From: Ptychodera flava
Taxonomy: Eukaryota > Hemichordata > Enteropneusta > Ptychoderidae
DNA length: 64,000 nucleotides
Assembly (NCBI RefSeq): GCF_041260155.1
Contig: NC_091931.1
Location: 18,365,166 to 18,429,165 of the forward strand
Direction of reading: 5' to 3'
A program made the translations under genes and the position numbers. The first letter of the stretch is position 1, and every line of letters starts with the position of its first letter. The notes below the pieces were generated by a model that searched no databases, had not been told where the DNA came from, and saw only the letters and a program-made list of their open reading frames with translations. Positions 50,680 to 57,790 of this stretch are shown piece by piece.

Positions 50680-52033
50680 GGATATATCGACCTGGTCAAA
50701 AAGGCAAGTAATTTTTCAAATGGTGTTGTAGTATATTTGTTTGCAAGCAAAGTCCAGTCAACATCCCCCTGGTGTTTTGTGAGACTCTTGTCGGGGTCAG
50801 TTGTCACAGAAAAGTGGAATCGTTCAGCAGAAATGGTTGAGACTAATGTACATTTCTCACGCTCGTGTACGTACGTGAAATTATTCGTGTAAAAACATAT
50901 CATTGCAGCTTGTTGTTTGTTGACTTGACGCGAGTGCATATATGAACTGTTTAAACTCGATTGGAATACCCAATACTAAGTTTGGTTACTTGTAATCATA
51001 TTATAACAGTAAACTTGAATTCCAGGAAGCTGCATATCGAGAATATGAGACTGTTATGGTCACGTCTTAGTGGACCTATCGAATCGGGTTTTTTTTCGTC
51101 GCCAATATTCTGGTGCAAATAAACCTGTGAACATTTTCTTGCAAGAAGGGGTGAAGAACTAACAAAACAAAAATGTGAAAGTAAATCAACATTCAGCAGG
51201 ATGCTTAAATTATGACATCATATGACAATACCGAACAGTATTCACGAGAATCATATTACTGCCTTCCGTCGATAGGAAAGGGAAGCTATTTGCAGCGCTA
51301 ATGTCATCGTACATACTTTGCCTTGTTTCCGTAATAGCCTTATATTTAAAATTTACATTTTGTGAAAAGGGTAAAAAATGGCCAAGTAGTGACCGTTTTC
51401 GTGCGATGTATTAAAATGTTTCTTCTTAGTTCCACGATCAGTGTGCAGGAGTGTGATCTAGAACCCGCTTCTGACCGTCTGTGCAACTGCACGTACGGAT
51501 TAAGAGCCTGGTAACAGTCCACGATTTCATTGCAAAAGGCCAAAAAGACCGCCCTGAAGAGCTTTCGAGAGGACAACACAGAACGAGTGCTCTTGTCGAC
51601 TATTTCGCGAAATTTTAACGAAAACTTTATTATTCTCGGGTGGTAGATGTAGAATTGTGAAGGCCTAAGGGTAACTGCAAACATCAACCAAAAACCAACA
51701 TAGACACCCAGACAGAAAGCATACTCCCATAGGTCAGGCTAAATTAAGATTTTTTAAAATCATTTTCTAACTCACCAGGACAGCAAAACCTTATTCTGTA
51801 ATCATTACAAATGCCGTCATCTTGTTGGTTATCCAAACAAATGAAACCATGGGCATCGTACTGGTGGAACACTTCACCTGTCTCGGCTGCTGGCATACCC
51901 TCTGATGTTTGCACCTCAATTCCAGAGGGGTTATCACAGACCAGACGAGGAAATGCGGTGAGTATTCTGTCTAGTGTTTCGTAGTCACCTTGAAATTCCT
52001 TTGGAAGATTAAACCAACGAGTCCAAACTCCGT
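34034..52033 (-). CDS. Receptor tyrosine kinase with WxxW, cadherin-like, EGF, Ig and HYR ectodomain (5' and 3' ends missing)
   Basis: Minus-strand exons in transcript order: 52033-51776, 50502-50417, 50099-50010, 49501-49394, 48004-47903, 47578-47467, 46536-46346, then either 46274-46178 plus 45397-45365 or 45329-45200, then 44344-44216, 43884-43710, 43162-43041, 42890-42765, 42544-42305, 41166-40937, 39879-39744, 39491-39381, 36149-35992, 35424-35299, 34990-34914, 34534-34494 and 34230-34034. Each border has AG and GT and the phases match at every junction. Either route totals 2945 nt, one frame of 981 codons. It is a single-pass plasma membrane receptor: ligand-binding modules outside, a tyrosine kinase with all catalytic residues inside. 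The signal peptide exon (right of 52033) and the tail after the kinase (left of 34034) are missing. The kinase resembles the FGFR/RET/VEGFR group, but orthology cannot be settled by eye. Introns carry several mobile elements. Confidence 0.92.
36596..37560. repeat. Palindromic repeat cluster in an RTK intron
   Basis: TTGGCAGGGATT occurs at both 36598 and 37391, each followed by CCAGACTCT(T/C)GCCAAATTGG. At 37420-37556 nested palindromes alternate: GCGAGATATTCAGTACAGC and its inverse, and TCTAGCACAGTGCTAGA. Probably one or two nested hairpin elements in the intron between RTK exons 39381 and 36149. Confidence 0.55.
37690..38366. mobile_element. Palindromic foldback element, related third family member
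   Basis: AGCTACATACCTTTTAGACA at the left is mirrored by GTGTCTAAAAGGTATTTAGCT at the right, and almost everything between is palindromic. Its arms carry a GTCACGTGACAAGCGTTTTG block resembling the CACGTGAC block of the 5901 and 19427 elements. CTTAAAGTCAG occurs at both borders (37681-37691 and 38367-38377), a candidate target duplication. It sits in the intron between RTK kinase exons 39381 and 36149. Confidence 0.7.
39381..39879 (-). CDS. RTK exons: kinase N-lobe
   Basis: Exon 39879-39744 carries the glycine loop [12 protein letters not shown] and the ATP-anchoring Lys in VAVKILK. Exon 39491-39381 carries the helix C Glu in [11 protein letters not shown] and then [13 protein letters not shown]. 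The third loop glycine is Ser. The exons join through G|AT (Asp). Confidence 0.92.
40263..40295 (-). pseudogene. 33-bp duplicate of RTK helix-C exon sequence
   Basis: Identical over 33 bp to 39436-39468, inside the exon encoding [11 protein letters not shown]. It lies in the upstream intron without usable splice borders at matching positions, so it is a fragment and not an exon. Confidence 0.7.
40665..40838. mobile_element. ~170-bp hairpin MITE in an RTK intron
   Basis: AGTTGATTACACT, GATCTACAATGTAACTGTTT and ACAATTTCAGCTGAAA at the left are mirrored by TTTCAGCTTTTACTGAAATT, GTAAAAACAGC and AGTGCAATCAACT at the right. Confidence 0.6.
40937..41166 (-). CDS. RTK exon: transmembrane helix and juxtamembrane region
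   Basis: A 230-nt exon (phase 1 to 0). After MTNVTDKN and [10 protein letters not shown] comes a single hydrophobic helix ([20 protein letters not shown]) followed by the stop-transfer stretch FKKRKGHNY and the juxtamembrane [12 protein letters not shown]. The acceptor (TTATTAAG) is weaker than the others, but phase matches on both sides. Confidence 0.85.
41480..41552. repeat. (CATA)n microsatellite
   Basis: About 73 bp of CATA, followed by three repeats of a CATGCTGTAAACATGAAATA unit to about 41620. It lies in the intron between the HYR and TM exons. Confidence 0.95.
41860..41982. repeat. Hairpin around a (TA)n core
   Basis: GAGTTCGCCTCAAAATTGTAA is mirrored by TTACAATTTTGAGGCGAAC, separated by a (TA)n run and unique sequence. 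About 20-bp perfect arms; it may be a small MITE. Confidence 0.6.
42305..42544 (-). CDS. RTK exon: HYR domain
   Basis: A 240-nt, 1-1 phase exon encoding a full hyalin-repeat module: [59 protein letters not shown]. The paired Cys in QCP and SCIF, the WP...TDN block and the G-T-T-x-V-x-Y-x-A-x-D-x-S-x-N strand are typical. HYR is an Ig-like fold common in adhesion proteins and rare in kinases. Confidence 0.92.
42765..42890 (-). CDS. RTK exon: EGF-like domain 2
   Basis: A 126-nt, 1-1 phase exon: [17 protein letters not shown], then [20 protein letters not shown]. The pattern resembles TIE-type and laminin-type EGF modules. It joins the HYR exon as G|AC. Confidence 0.88.
43041..43884 (-). CDS. 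RTK exons: Ig-like domain
   Basis: Two exons (43884-43710 and 43162-43041, joined at phase 2) make one Ig-like domain. The first Cys is in [10 protein letters not shown], the second in [14 protein letters not shown] (the D/E-x-G-x-Y-x-C motif), then LEVNIEG. The usual core Trp is replaced in LFFELNEK. N-glycosylation sites are likely at NVS and NMT. Confidence 0.82.
44216..44344 (-). CDS. RTK exon: EGF-like domain 1
   Basis: A 129-nt, 1-1 phase exon encoding one EGF-type module: [42 protein letters not shown]. The C-x-C-x5-G-x2-C ending is diagnostic. It sits directly before the Ig-like domain. Confidence 0.88.
44665..44985 (-). repeat. ~330-bp interspersed repeat, copy 2 (inverted)
   Basis: Reverse-complement match to 33655-33985, including TTGACCCCCAATTTTTATTC, ATGGCGGCCATTTTGAA and TTTGAGCAAAAGTGTAAGTC. 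It lies between RTK exons 45200 and 44344. Confidence 0.75.
45200..45329 (-). CDS. RTK alternative exon A
   Basis: A 130-nt exon with acceptor CTAAATAG and strong donor GTAG|GTAAGT, phase 0 to 1. Encodes [20 protein letters not shown] and [12 protein letters not shown]. It joins 46346 on the left and EGF exon 44344 on the right in frame, bypassing B and B'. The other two frames contain early stops. Confidence 0.55.
45365..45397 (-). CDS. RTK 33-nt microexon B'
   Basis: Flanked by CTTTAG and GTAAAA, phase 1 to 1, encoding [10 protein letters not shown]. It fits in frame after exon B and before EGF exon 44344-44216. At this size it is a prediction from phase and splice sites only. Confidence 0.4.
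45670..46005 (+). repeat. ~330-bp interspersed repeat, copy 3
   Basis: Direct match to 33655-33985. It lies between the two alternative RTK exon routes (B at 46178-46274 and B'/A at 45200-45397). Confidence 0.75.
46178..46274 (-). CDS. RTK alternative exon B
   Basis: A 97-nt exon with acceptor ATTGTTAG and donor AATG|GTATGT, phase 0 to 1. Encodes [16 protein letters not shown] and [13 protein letters not shown]. Together with the 33-nt exon 45397-45365 it gives 130 nt and joins the EGF exon in frame. It cannot be spliced to exon A in frame. Confidence 0.55.
46346..46536 (-). CDS. RTK exon: unassigned Cys-containing block
   Basis: A 191-nt exon (phase 1 to 0). Contains [32 protein letters not shown] and [15 protein letters not shown]. 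The beta-rich pattern suggests a continuing beta-sandwich, but I do not recognise the family. Its phase 0 donor is compatible with both downstream routes (46274 or 45329). Confidence 0.6.
46780..47170. repeat. G-rich low-complexity stretch in an RTK intron
   Basis: GGCAGGGGAGCTTCA recurs near 47020 and 47100 among GGGGAATCG, GGGGGATTTTT and GGGGAGGGGAAAC runs on the plus strand. It differs from the AT-rich surroundings. There is no coding content. Confidence 0.5.
47467..48004 (-). CDS. RTK exons: end of cadherin-like segment and linker
   Basis: Exon 48004-47903 (102 nt, phase 0 to 0) encodes [18 protein letters not shown], the typical last strand of a cadherin-like repeat, and ends through a GTTTGT donor. 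Exon 47578-47467 encodes [19 protein letters not shown] and RYVTNNSH, ending in T that completes a Cys codon with the next exon. The second exon has no assigned domain. Confidence 0.6.
48087..48650. mobile_element. Non-autonomous DNA transposon, copy 2, in an RTK intron
   Basis: This is the same element as 301-783. The ends GGGACCGTGGATAATTAAAA and the complement of ATCTACGGCCCCC form inverted repeats with TTA on both outer sides, a likely target duplication. The interior shares the CTGTATCAGCATA and ACATACATGTGGTTCA segments with copy 1, inverted. A poly-G run and a short TG repeat near the left end have expanded. It lies between the RTK exons ending at 48004 and 49394. Confidence 0.6.
49394..50502 (-). 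CDS. RTK exons: cadherin-like segment, first part
   Basis: Three exons (50502-50417, 50099-50010, 49501-49394) encode a stretch with cadherin-repeat features: [22 protein letters not shown] resembles the V-x-E-N...G-x-x-V start, then [29 protein letters not shown] and [11 protein letters not shown]. Calcium motifs (DxD, DRE) are weak, so calcium binding is doubtful. RET also joins cadherin-like domains to a kinase, but no specific RET homology is visible here. Confidence 0.6.
50278..50327. repeat. (CATA)n microsatellite
   Basis: About 50 bp of CATA with one ATATA interruption, in the RTK intron between 50417 and 50099. Confidence 0.95.
50529..50690. repeat. GA-rich tract ending in (CAGA)n
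   Basis: Irregular GAGAGACAGAGA sequence passes into about eight CAGA units at 50650-50681. It lies just upstream (transcript sense) of RTK exon 50502. Confidence 0.85.
51776..52033 (-). CDS. RTK exon: WxxW (mucin/CILP-type) domain
   Basis: This 258-nt exon (phase 1 on both sides) encodes one complete module: [10 protein letters not shown] at the start, [52 protein letters not shown] at the end. The W-x-x-W start, the Cys spacing and the C-x-D-Y-x-[IV]-R-F-x-C end are the signature of the WxxW domain of gel-forming mucins, otogelin and CILP. That family is extracellular and disulfide-rich; its ligand-binding role is not established. It joins the next exon through G|GG. Confidence 0.88.
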
Positions 52034-52082
52034 CTTTGTGTTGATGTAAAAAATGGAGATATATAAATATTCTCATCGCCAC

Positions 52083-52130
<48 letters not shown>
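52083..52130. repeat. (GAT)n trinucleotide repeat
   Basis: About 16 GAT units, 50 bp beyond the acceptor of the WxxW exon. The poly-Ile frame seen here is an artefact. Confidence 0.95.
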
Positions 52131-52131
<1 letters not shown>

Positions 52132-52369
52132 ATGATTGGCTAAAAGGGCCAACCGACAAACTAATGAACGAAAGAAAGCATTTACGTTTTTCCCATTTTC
52201 CAAGTTATAAGGGACCAGACAGGAATTACAGGGGGGCGCTGCTTTTCAAAATGACGCTGCGCGAAAAATAGTGACCCTGCAAAAGTGTTTCAAGAAAACC
52301 AGCATGACCTTTCCCAGTTTTTATGCATGAAAACAATGACCCTCCCTCTGTGTCTCAATCCATGCCAAT

Positions 52370-52878
52370 AATATCTTAATTGACATATAATGATACAACA
52401 TTATTGAAAGTCATTAACCAATTTTTACTGAAGCCAATTGCAAATTTGTATATTTTATGAACTTTCCTAATAAGGGATATACACCTCGATTAACTTGATC
52501 AAAATTGGCGAAACATGCTATGTACATTGATGATACTAGGTTAAAAGGATATTGAAAGTCATTTAGCATTTTCACCTCAGCTGATCATTAATTTGCATAT
52601 TGAACGAACTTTCCAAATTAGGGACATACATCTGGATCGGCATGATCAAAATTGACGAAACTTGCTATGTATATTTGAGATACATTGATATAACAATCAC
52701 GAAAGTTGTTTTAGCAGTTTTAGATAAAATTATTACTGATGTATGTTTAACGAATTTTCCTTATGAGGGATACATATGTAGATCGACATGACCATATATA
52801 TTGATGAGACAATTATGTTGAATAAGTGAAAGATACTTTGCATTTTCATGTCTGCTAATTTATAATTTATAATTTCTA
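52370..52878 (-). repeat. ~150-bp repeat array, inverted copy
   Basis: At least three units read as the reverse complement of the 7960-9180 unit (CATTATTGAAAGTCATTAAC, TTTGCATATTGAACGAACTT, AACTTGCTATGTATATTTGA). A (CATA)n tract follows directly. It lies just beyond the first recognised RTK exon. Confidence 0.7.
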
Positions 52879-52879
52879 A

Positions 52880-52910
<31 letters not shown>

Positions 52911-52974
52911 CATACATACATACATACATACATACATACATACATACATACATACATACATACATACATACATG
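52879..52974. repeat. (CATA)n microsatellite
   Basis: About 96 bp of pure CATA joined to the right end of the inverted ~150-bp repeat array. Confidence 0.97.
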
Positions 52975-54266
52975 CGCGGTAACGCACATATACGCTGTTG
53001 TCTGTGAGATTACACGAGTACATTGACATGCAGTACAGGACATACAGACGACATTGATAAAGGATTGTGTGTAGATCTAGATAGCTCTGAACATTCTTGC
53101 TGACTTCATGCTCAAGATACATATCAACTCAGGACACACAAGCTTGTACGCAAACACACATGCACAAATACTCGACACTGTCAACGCTAGTTAAAGCCCC
53201 CACTCAATTATCAGATTTATCTAATAAAAATATTATTTCCTTGATAAAATATTCAATGGAAAACAAAAGAATGACAAACTGTTAATGGGCTGTTGACACA
53301 TTCGCTAATGCGAGAACCAGGGATTGAGAAGGGCGCCTTTAAAAAAACACTATAATACTTACTGTATTAGCATGGATTATTGCCTGTATTTTAGCTGAAT
53401 AGTGCATTTACAGGTGAATACAGTCACGAATACATAGTTTGTATTCAGTAAGCCTATATTCATGTGGATTCATGTGTATACACGTGTATTATTCTATAAT
53501 ATAGGCAACTGATAAATGTGGATTTATCTGTATTATTGCGTTTTCATGCAGTACAAAATTTTGTTGCTGAACACATAAGCTTACGCGTCGCCTGTTCAGT
53601 ACATAAATGTAATAAAACTCAACCATAAATGTGATAAACTTGAACTTGTATATGTGATCATTTGTTTATCAATGCCCTTAGTAAATAATAAACTTTAATA
53701 AGACAAATGTAATACTATTGTATACTTTCCTGATACAGAATAGAATACATTGAGAACGTGATCAGGCGAGGTACTGATCAAACCGTTAGATAAGGAAGTG
53801 AAACAACAGTTCAAGACACTACTGATGGCATAATAAGGAAGCCTCAAAATAACTCGTCAACCAGTGATACCACACAAAGTTTATAACAGACGACTCAGAG
53901 CAAACAACAGAGACATATACAACCTTATAACAGAAACTTACGACACAAAACATATCGACGGGAACATTTATCCATATTTCAATCTAATGAATACAATATG
54001 AACAATACTTTGGACACAATAGAACAAAGTTAGACATCCTAGCATCCCCAATGAAGGAACAAAGTGGGACAACATAGGAATACAGACAATCTATCAATTA
54101 TTCCACACAATTTATCCACTGAAGATGAATTCGAGGCGACTGATGGAGAAATTATTGCACATTTTCGAAAAACACCGGTAGAGGATTGTAGTGCTATACA
54201 GTCTCTCCACTCTGGAGTAGAGATTGCACTGACACGCCGATTACTGCTGTGTCTCAATGTGGTCAA
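52975..54266. other. Upstream flank of the RTK; first exon not found
   Basis: The RTK signal peptide exon should lie right of 52033 on the minus strand, but no ATG plus hydrophobic stretch with a phase 1 donor stood out. An 85-codon plus-strand frame at 54064-54321 appears to be interrupted by the transposon at 54267, and related sequence resumes at 57385. Confidence 0.35.
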
Positions 54267-55702
54267 ACACTGTAAAGTGAAGTGTTCAAGGATAGAACAC
54301 CAATTAAACGCCTTTTTGTAACACTTTTTGAACGCGTCTAGACGTTCAGAAATTTAACACTACGTGTTCAACCAACGTTCCATTTTTAATCTATGTGTTC
54401 AATAGACATAATATTGAACACCATGGTGTTCCATATCTGAACACACGTTGCACATGAAATGTGTTCAAAAAATTGAACGCATTTACGCGTTCAAAGGGCT
54501 GTAACACTTTTTGAACGCATGGACGCCGTTCAACGATAAGTGTGTTAAAGGCTAGAACACATGATGCGCGCTTGTTGAACACCTTTAATTTTGGGCGTTC
54601 AGGGGGTGTTCAAGCCTTGGAATAACATTACAGACCACTGATATTCAGTAAAAGTATTTTATTTTAAAACACACAAAACATTTCTAGAGTAAAATACAAT
54701 AATTTACTGTAAAATGGGCAAATAAACATTGCCACATTGTATGTAGTTTGTCAGAGAAAAATACCAACGGTGTTAACACCCTCCTATCAAAAACATAAGC
54801 ATTAAAAAATCCAAGAAAAAAAAACTGTAGATCGTTTTAAAATAAAGGAACAAAGTAATAACAAAACAGGTTTTACGTTTATGTTCATACTTGTTTAAAA
54901 CGTGCAAAAAATCATCTGAAAAAGCTCAAAATTTGGCTCACTTATTGTGTTGAAAACGCGTATATTTATGAAATGCATACTCCATTTTTGTGAGATGGTT
55001 TCTTAAAGACATTTCCTCTTGTATAGACAATTGTAAATTTTGAAGAAAAAAAAGTTAGTCAAGGCTTCTCTGATGCACATGGTATATAGTTGTCCACACT
55101 AAGGTAAACAAAACATGTCAAGTTGTCAAAGTGTCACAGTAAGGCACAACATGCAGAAAGTGGGGAAAGTGGGTCCTTGGCAGGGTAAAACCTATTTCCT
55201 TGTTACCTATTTCCTTGTCCAACAAAGTCCTTCATAAACAAAAAGGTTTGTTTGTTTGTAATATCTATAAATAAACCCTGAAATAAATCGGTGACATTTC
55301 AAAAATCTACTCAGAAATTAAAAACATATTCGTAAAGACCTTTCAAATTCTGGTGTACCCTGCTATTAATTTTTATACAATTTTTTTTTACCAAAAATGG
55401 TAAAAATCACCCTTACAATAAAAAAAATGTAGATTTCATCATAACTTGAATATATCACATTCTGGTGATCTATAATGTCTTAAAAGTGTCTGCAATGTCT
55501 TAAATGTCTTAAAAATAAAAAGTTGCAAATTTCTGCAGAATTTGAACAATCTGAAACCTGTAATCCAAATATTAAAGGATTTGGAGAAAAACCTTGGGAT
55601 GTACAAATTTTAGGACAATGCTACACATCCACCTATTTAGCTGACAGCAAAGCTAAAAACCAGTTGCTAAGAACAAGAGACGTGTTGCGCTACAATACAA
55701 AA

Positions 55703-56017
55703 TAATCTTAGGTTTGGTAGCAGGCTATGATCGACTAAATGTTACAGGGGCATAAACTTTCAAAGACGTGAAGTCTCCTTCATCAGATGCAAGGGAGAAT
55801 GAAAAATTGAAGCAGAAAGTGACAGAAAATTCAGAGTGAAAATTCCAGAATATTCAGTAATTCAGAGCGGGCATTTTTTTTACTCTGAATTTTCTGTCGC
55901 TTTCAGCTTTAATTTTTCATTCCACCCTTGCATCTGATAAGGGAGACTACACGTCTGTGAAAGCTTATTCTCCGGCAACATTTAGTTGATCATAGCATGC
56001 TACCAAAGCTTAGATTA
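55703..56017. mobile_element. Nested palindromic MITE
   Basis: TAATCTTAGGTTTGGTAGCA and GGCTATGATCGACTAAATGTT at the left are mirrored by AACATTTAGTTGATCATAGC and TGCTACCAAAGCTTAGATTA at the right. Arms are about 130 bp. It is inserted inside the 3.1-kb transposon. Confidence 0.75.
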
Positions 56018-56469
56018 ATTCAGAACAAAAATTCACAAACTTATCAAAATTCAGTTACTGACCCTTGGAAGTTTAAATCTACATTAGAGATGAACTGAGG
56101 TTCTCAAGCTTGTTTTCAGACAGCTACCTGTAAACTCATCTTCTTCATTATCTGTACCACCAGCTTCTGTAACAACTCTTCGATTTTCAGTTAAATCCAA
56201 CTTTTTACATCCTGAAAATAATGCAACAATAGGTAATATGGCGAGATGAGACTTTAAATGAAAGACAAGGGGCTGATTAGGTTAAGAAAAAGGGGAGACT
56301 TTCATATACAGTGCCTCTTTTCAATACTGTTACAAAATATTTGCTTCTTCTTGTCATCAACTGATTAAAATAAAAAGCCAAACTCTCATATGCTGAAACA
56401 ATACATTGTATACTCTACGATATTTAATTGATGTTTTACATGCGATTGTGTCTACTAAAAGACATGTGT

Positions 56470-56622
56470 TAGCTGTGATTACGCAGCGGTACTATGCAAG
56501 GCGTATCGATCGCGCTCAGGTCAAGGGTTATCGCTACAGTTGTGTTACGATGACCCTTGACCCGAGTGAGATCGATCGATAGGCCATGGCCAAAAGAACC
56601 ACTGCGTATTCACAGCCAGTTG
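56470..56622. mobile_element. Second nested hairpin MITE
   Basis: TAGCTGTGATTACGCAGCGG is mirrored by ACCACTGCGTATTCACAGCC, with an inner pair CTCAGGTCAAGGGTTATCG/ACGATGACCCTTGACCCGAG. A related end (TAGCTATGAATACGCAGGGG) occurs near 61426. Confidence 0.65.
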
Positions 56623-57539
56623 TTGGTATACCAGCCACTGAAAGAAAAAAGGTTTCTTCACGTAGTTAAGCTATTTCAAAGTACAATACAATAAATTTCA
56701 AAGGATAATAATACAGGTGTTTCAAAATCTAATACCTTTTACTATTTTATAGAGAAAACTTACCCTTTCTGGTCTTGCTTCGGCACGATCACGACTTCAG
56801 GGTGCGCTTACAAGAAAAATGTCGCAACTTCCGTTTTGATGCATCATGGGATAGGAAAAGGCACCAAACTTGAACACCAAGTGTTTAGAAGTAGAACGCC
56901 TCTTGCACGCCGATGTTAAAATTAAAACGTTCATGGTGGTTTTCTGATTTGTTTTTCAAAATTTCAAAATTTCAACCCATAATAAACGTGTAAAATTATT
57001 TTTTATACCTCCTTTTTAGAAAAAACATGCTTTCAGCAATTGTAGACCGGAAATATTTTTCACTTAGTGTGAAATTCGTTACAACAAAATCCGTGTACCT
57101 TTGCCCGACAGCGAGGCAGTAACAAATTTAATATAGCCATAGAAAAGTCAAAAACACTAAAGATTGTTAATTGTTTTACAGTATTGTAAAATTTCTGTAA
57201 TGCTGAGTTTTTGAACACTTGAAATAGATGGTTGTTAACACTCCGTGTTCAGGTTTTGAACATCAATGTTAATAATATGAACACTAGTGTTAACAATATG
57301 AACACTAGCCGTTCAAATTTGAACACCGGCATGTACATTTTGAACGTATAAAGACGCGTCTAGCGTCCGCTATTTTTACAGTGTGGTCAATCAGTTTTAT
57401 ACACAAAACAGCGAAACGTAAAATACACTTTCAAAATACAGAAAACACACTGAAAGCGAACAACTAAGATATGAACAATGTGTGGAGTTGTTTTCCTTAC
57501 AAATTTTTAAAGGTTTATTCTTCAATTGCGATGACAAAA

Positions 57540-57690
57540 TACATTTATTACATTTATGGTTAACAAGTATTACATTTATGGGTGATTTTTTATTACATTT
57601 ATGGATACCATTGATAACAATTATGGTTGGTGTTTTTATTACATTTATGTGCGAATGTTACATTTATGGGCTATATTACATTTATGGGTG
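57540..57690. repeat. Cluster of TTACATTTATGG motifs
   Basis: Five exact copies of TTACATTTATGG and one variant lie at irregular spacing within 150 bp. Three more (one variant) occur at 61044-61100, and reverse-complement copies at about 53585-53635. Confidence 0.7.
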
Positions 57691-57737
57691 CATTTTTTGC
57701 TCACGTGTTCACATATGTGAGCATATGGTTTAGCGAT

Positions 57738-57790
57738 GTCTGTGTGTGTGTGTGTGTGTGTGTATGTGTGTCTGTCTGTCTGTCTGTATA
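57738..57790. repeat. (TG)n and (TCTG)n microsatellite
   Basis: About 26 bp of TG, a TATG interruption, then about five TCTG units. Confidence 0.95.

Larger units (their letters stand above)
54267..57384. mobile_element. 3.1-kb DNA transposon with GTGTTC/GAACAC subterminal repeats
   Basis: Ends are perfect inverted repeats ACACTGTAAA/TTTACAGTGT, and GGTCAA follows the right end as it precedes the left end (54261-54266 and 57385-57390). The first 350 bp hold about 20 copies of GTGTTC, GAACAC, GCGTTC or GAACGC; the last 500 bp hold about a dozen. No transposase is recognisable (longest internal frame about 60 codons), so it is non-autonomous. The flanking match extends to TGTGGTCAA, so the target duplication could be read as 6-9 bp. 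The superfamily is unclear. Confidence 0.75.

Noticed and set aside
51346..51687. 113-codon minus-strand frame between RTK exons
   Set aside because: It lacks splice sites that keep the RTK frame and has no domain signature. The flanking exons 51776 and 50502 join directly in phase.
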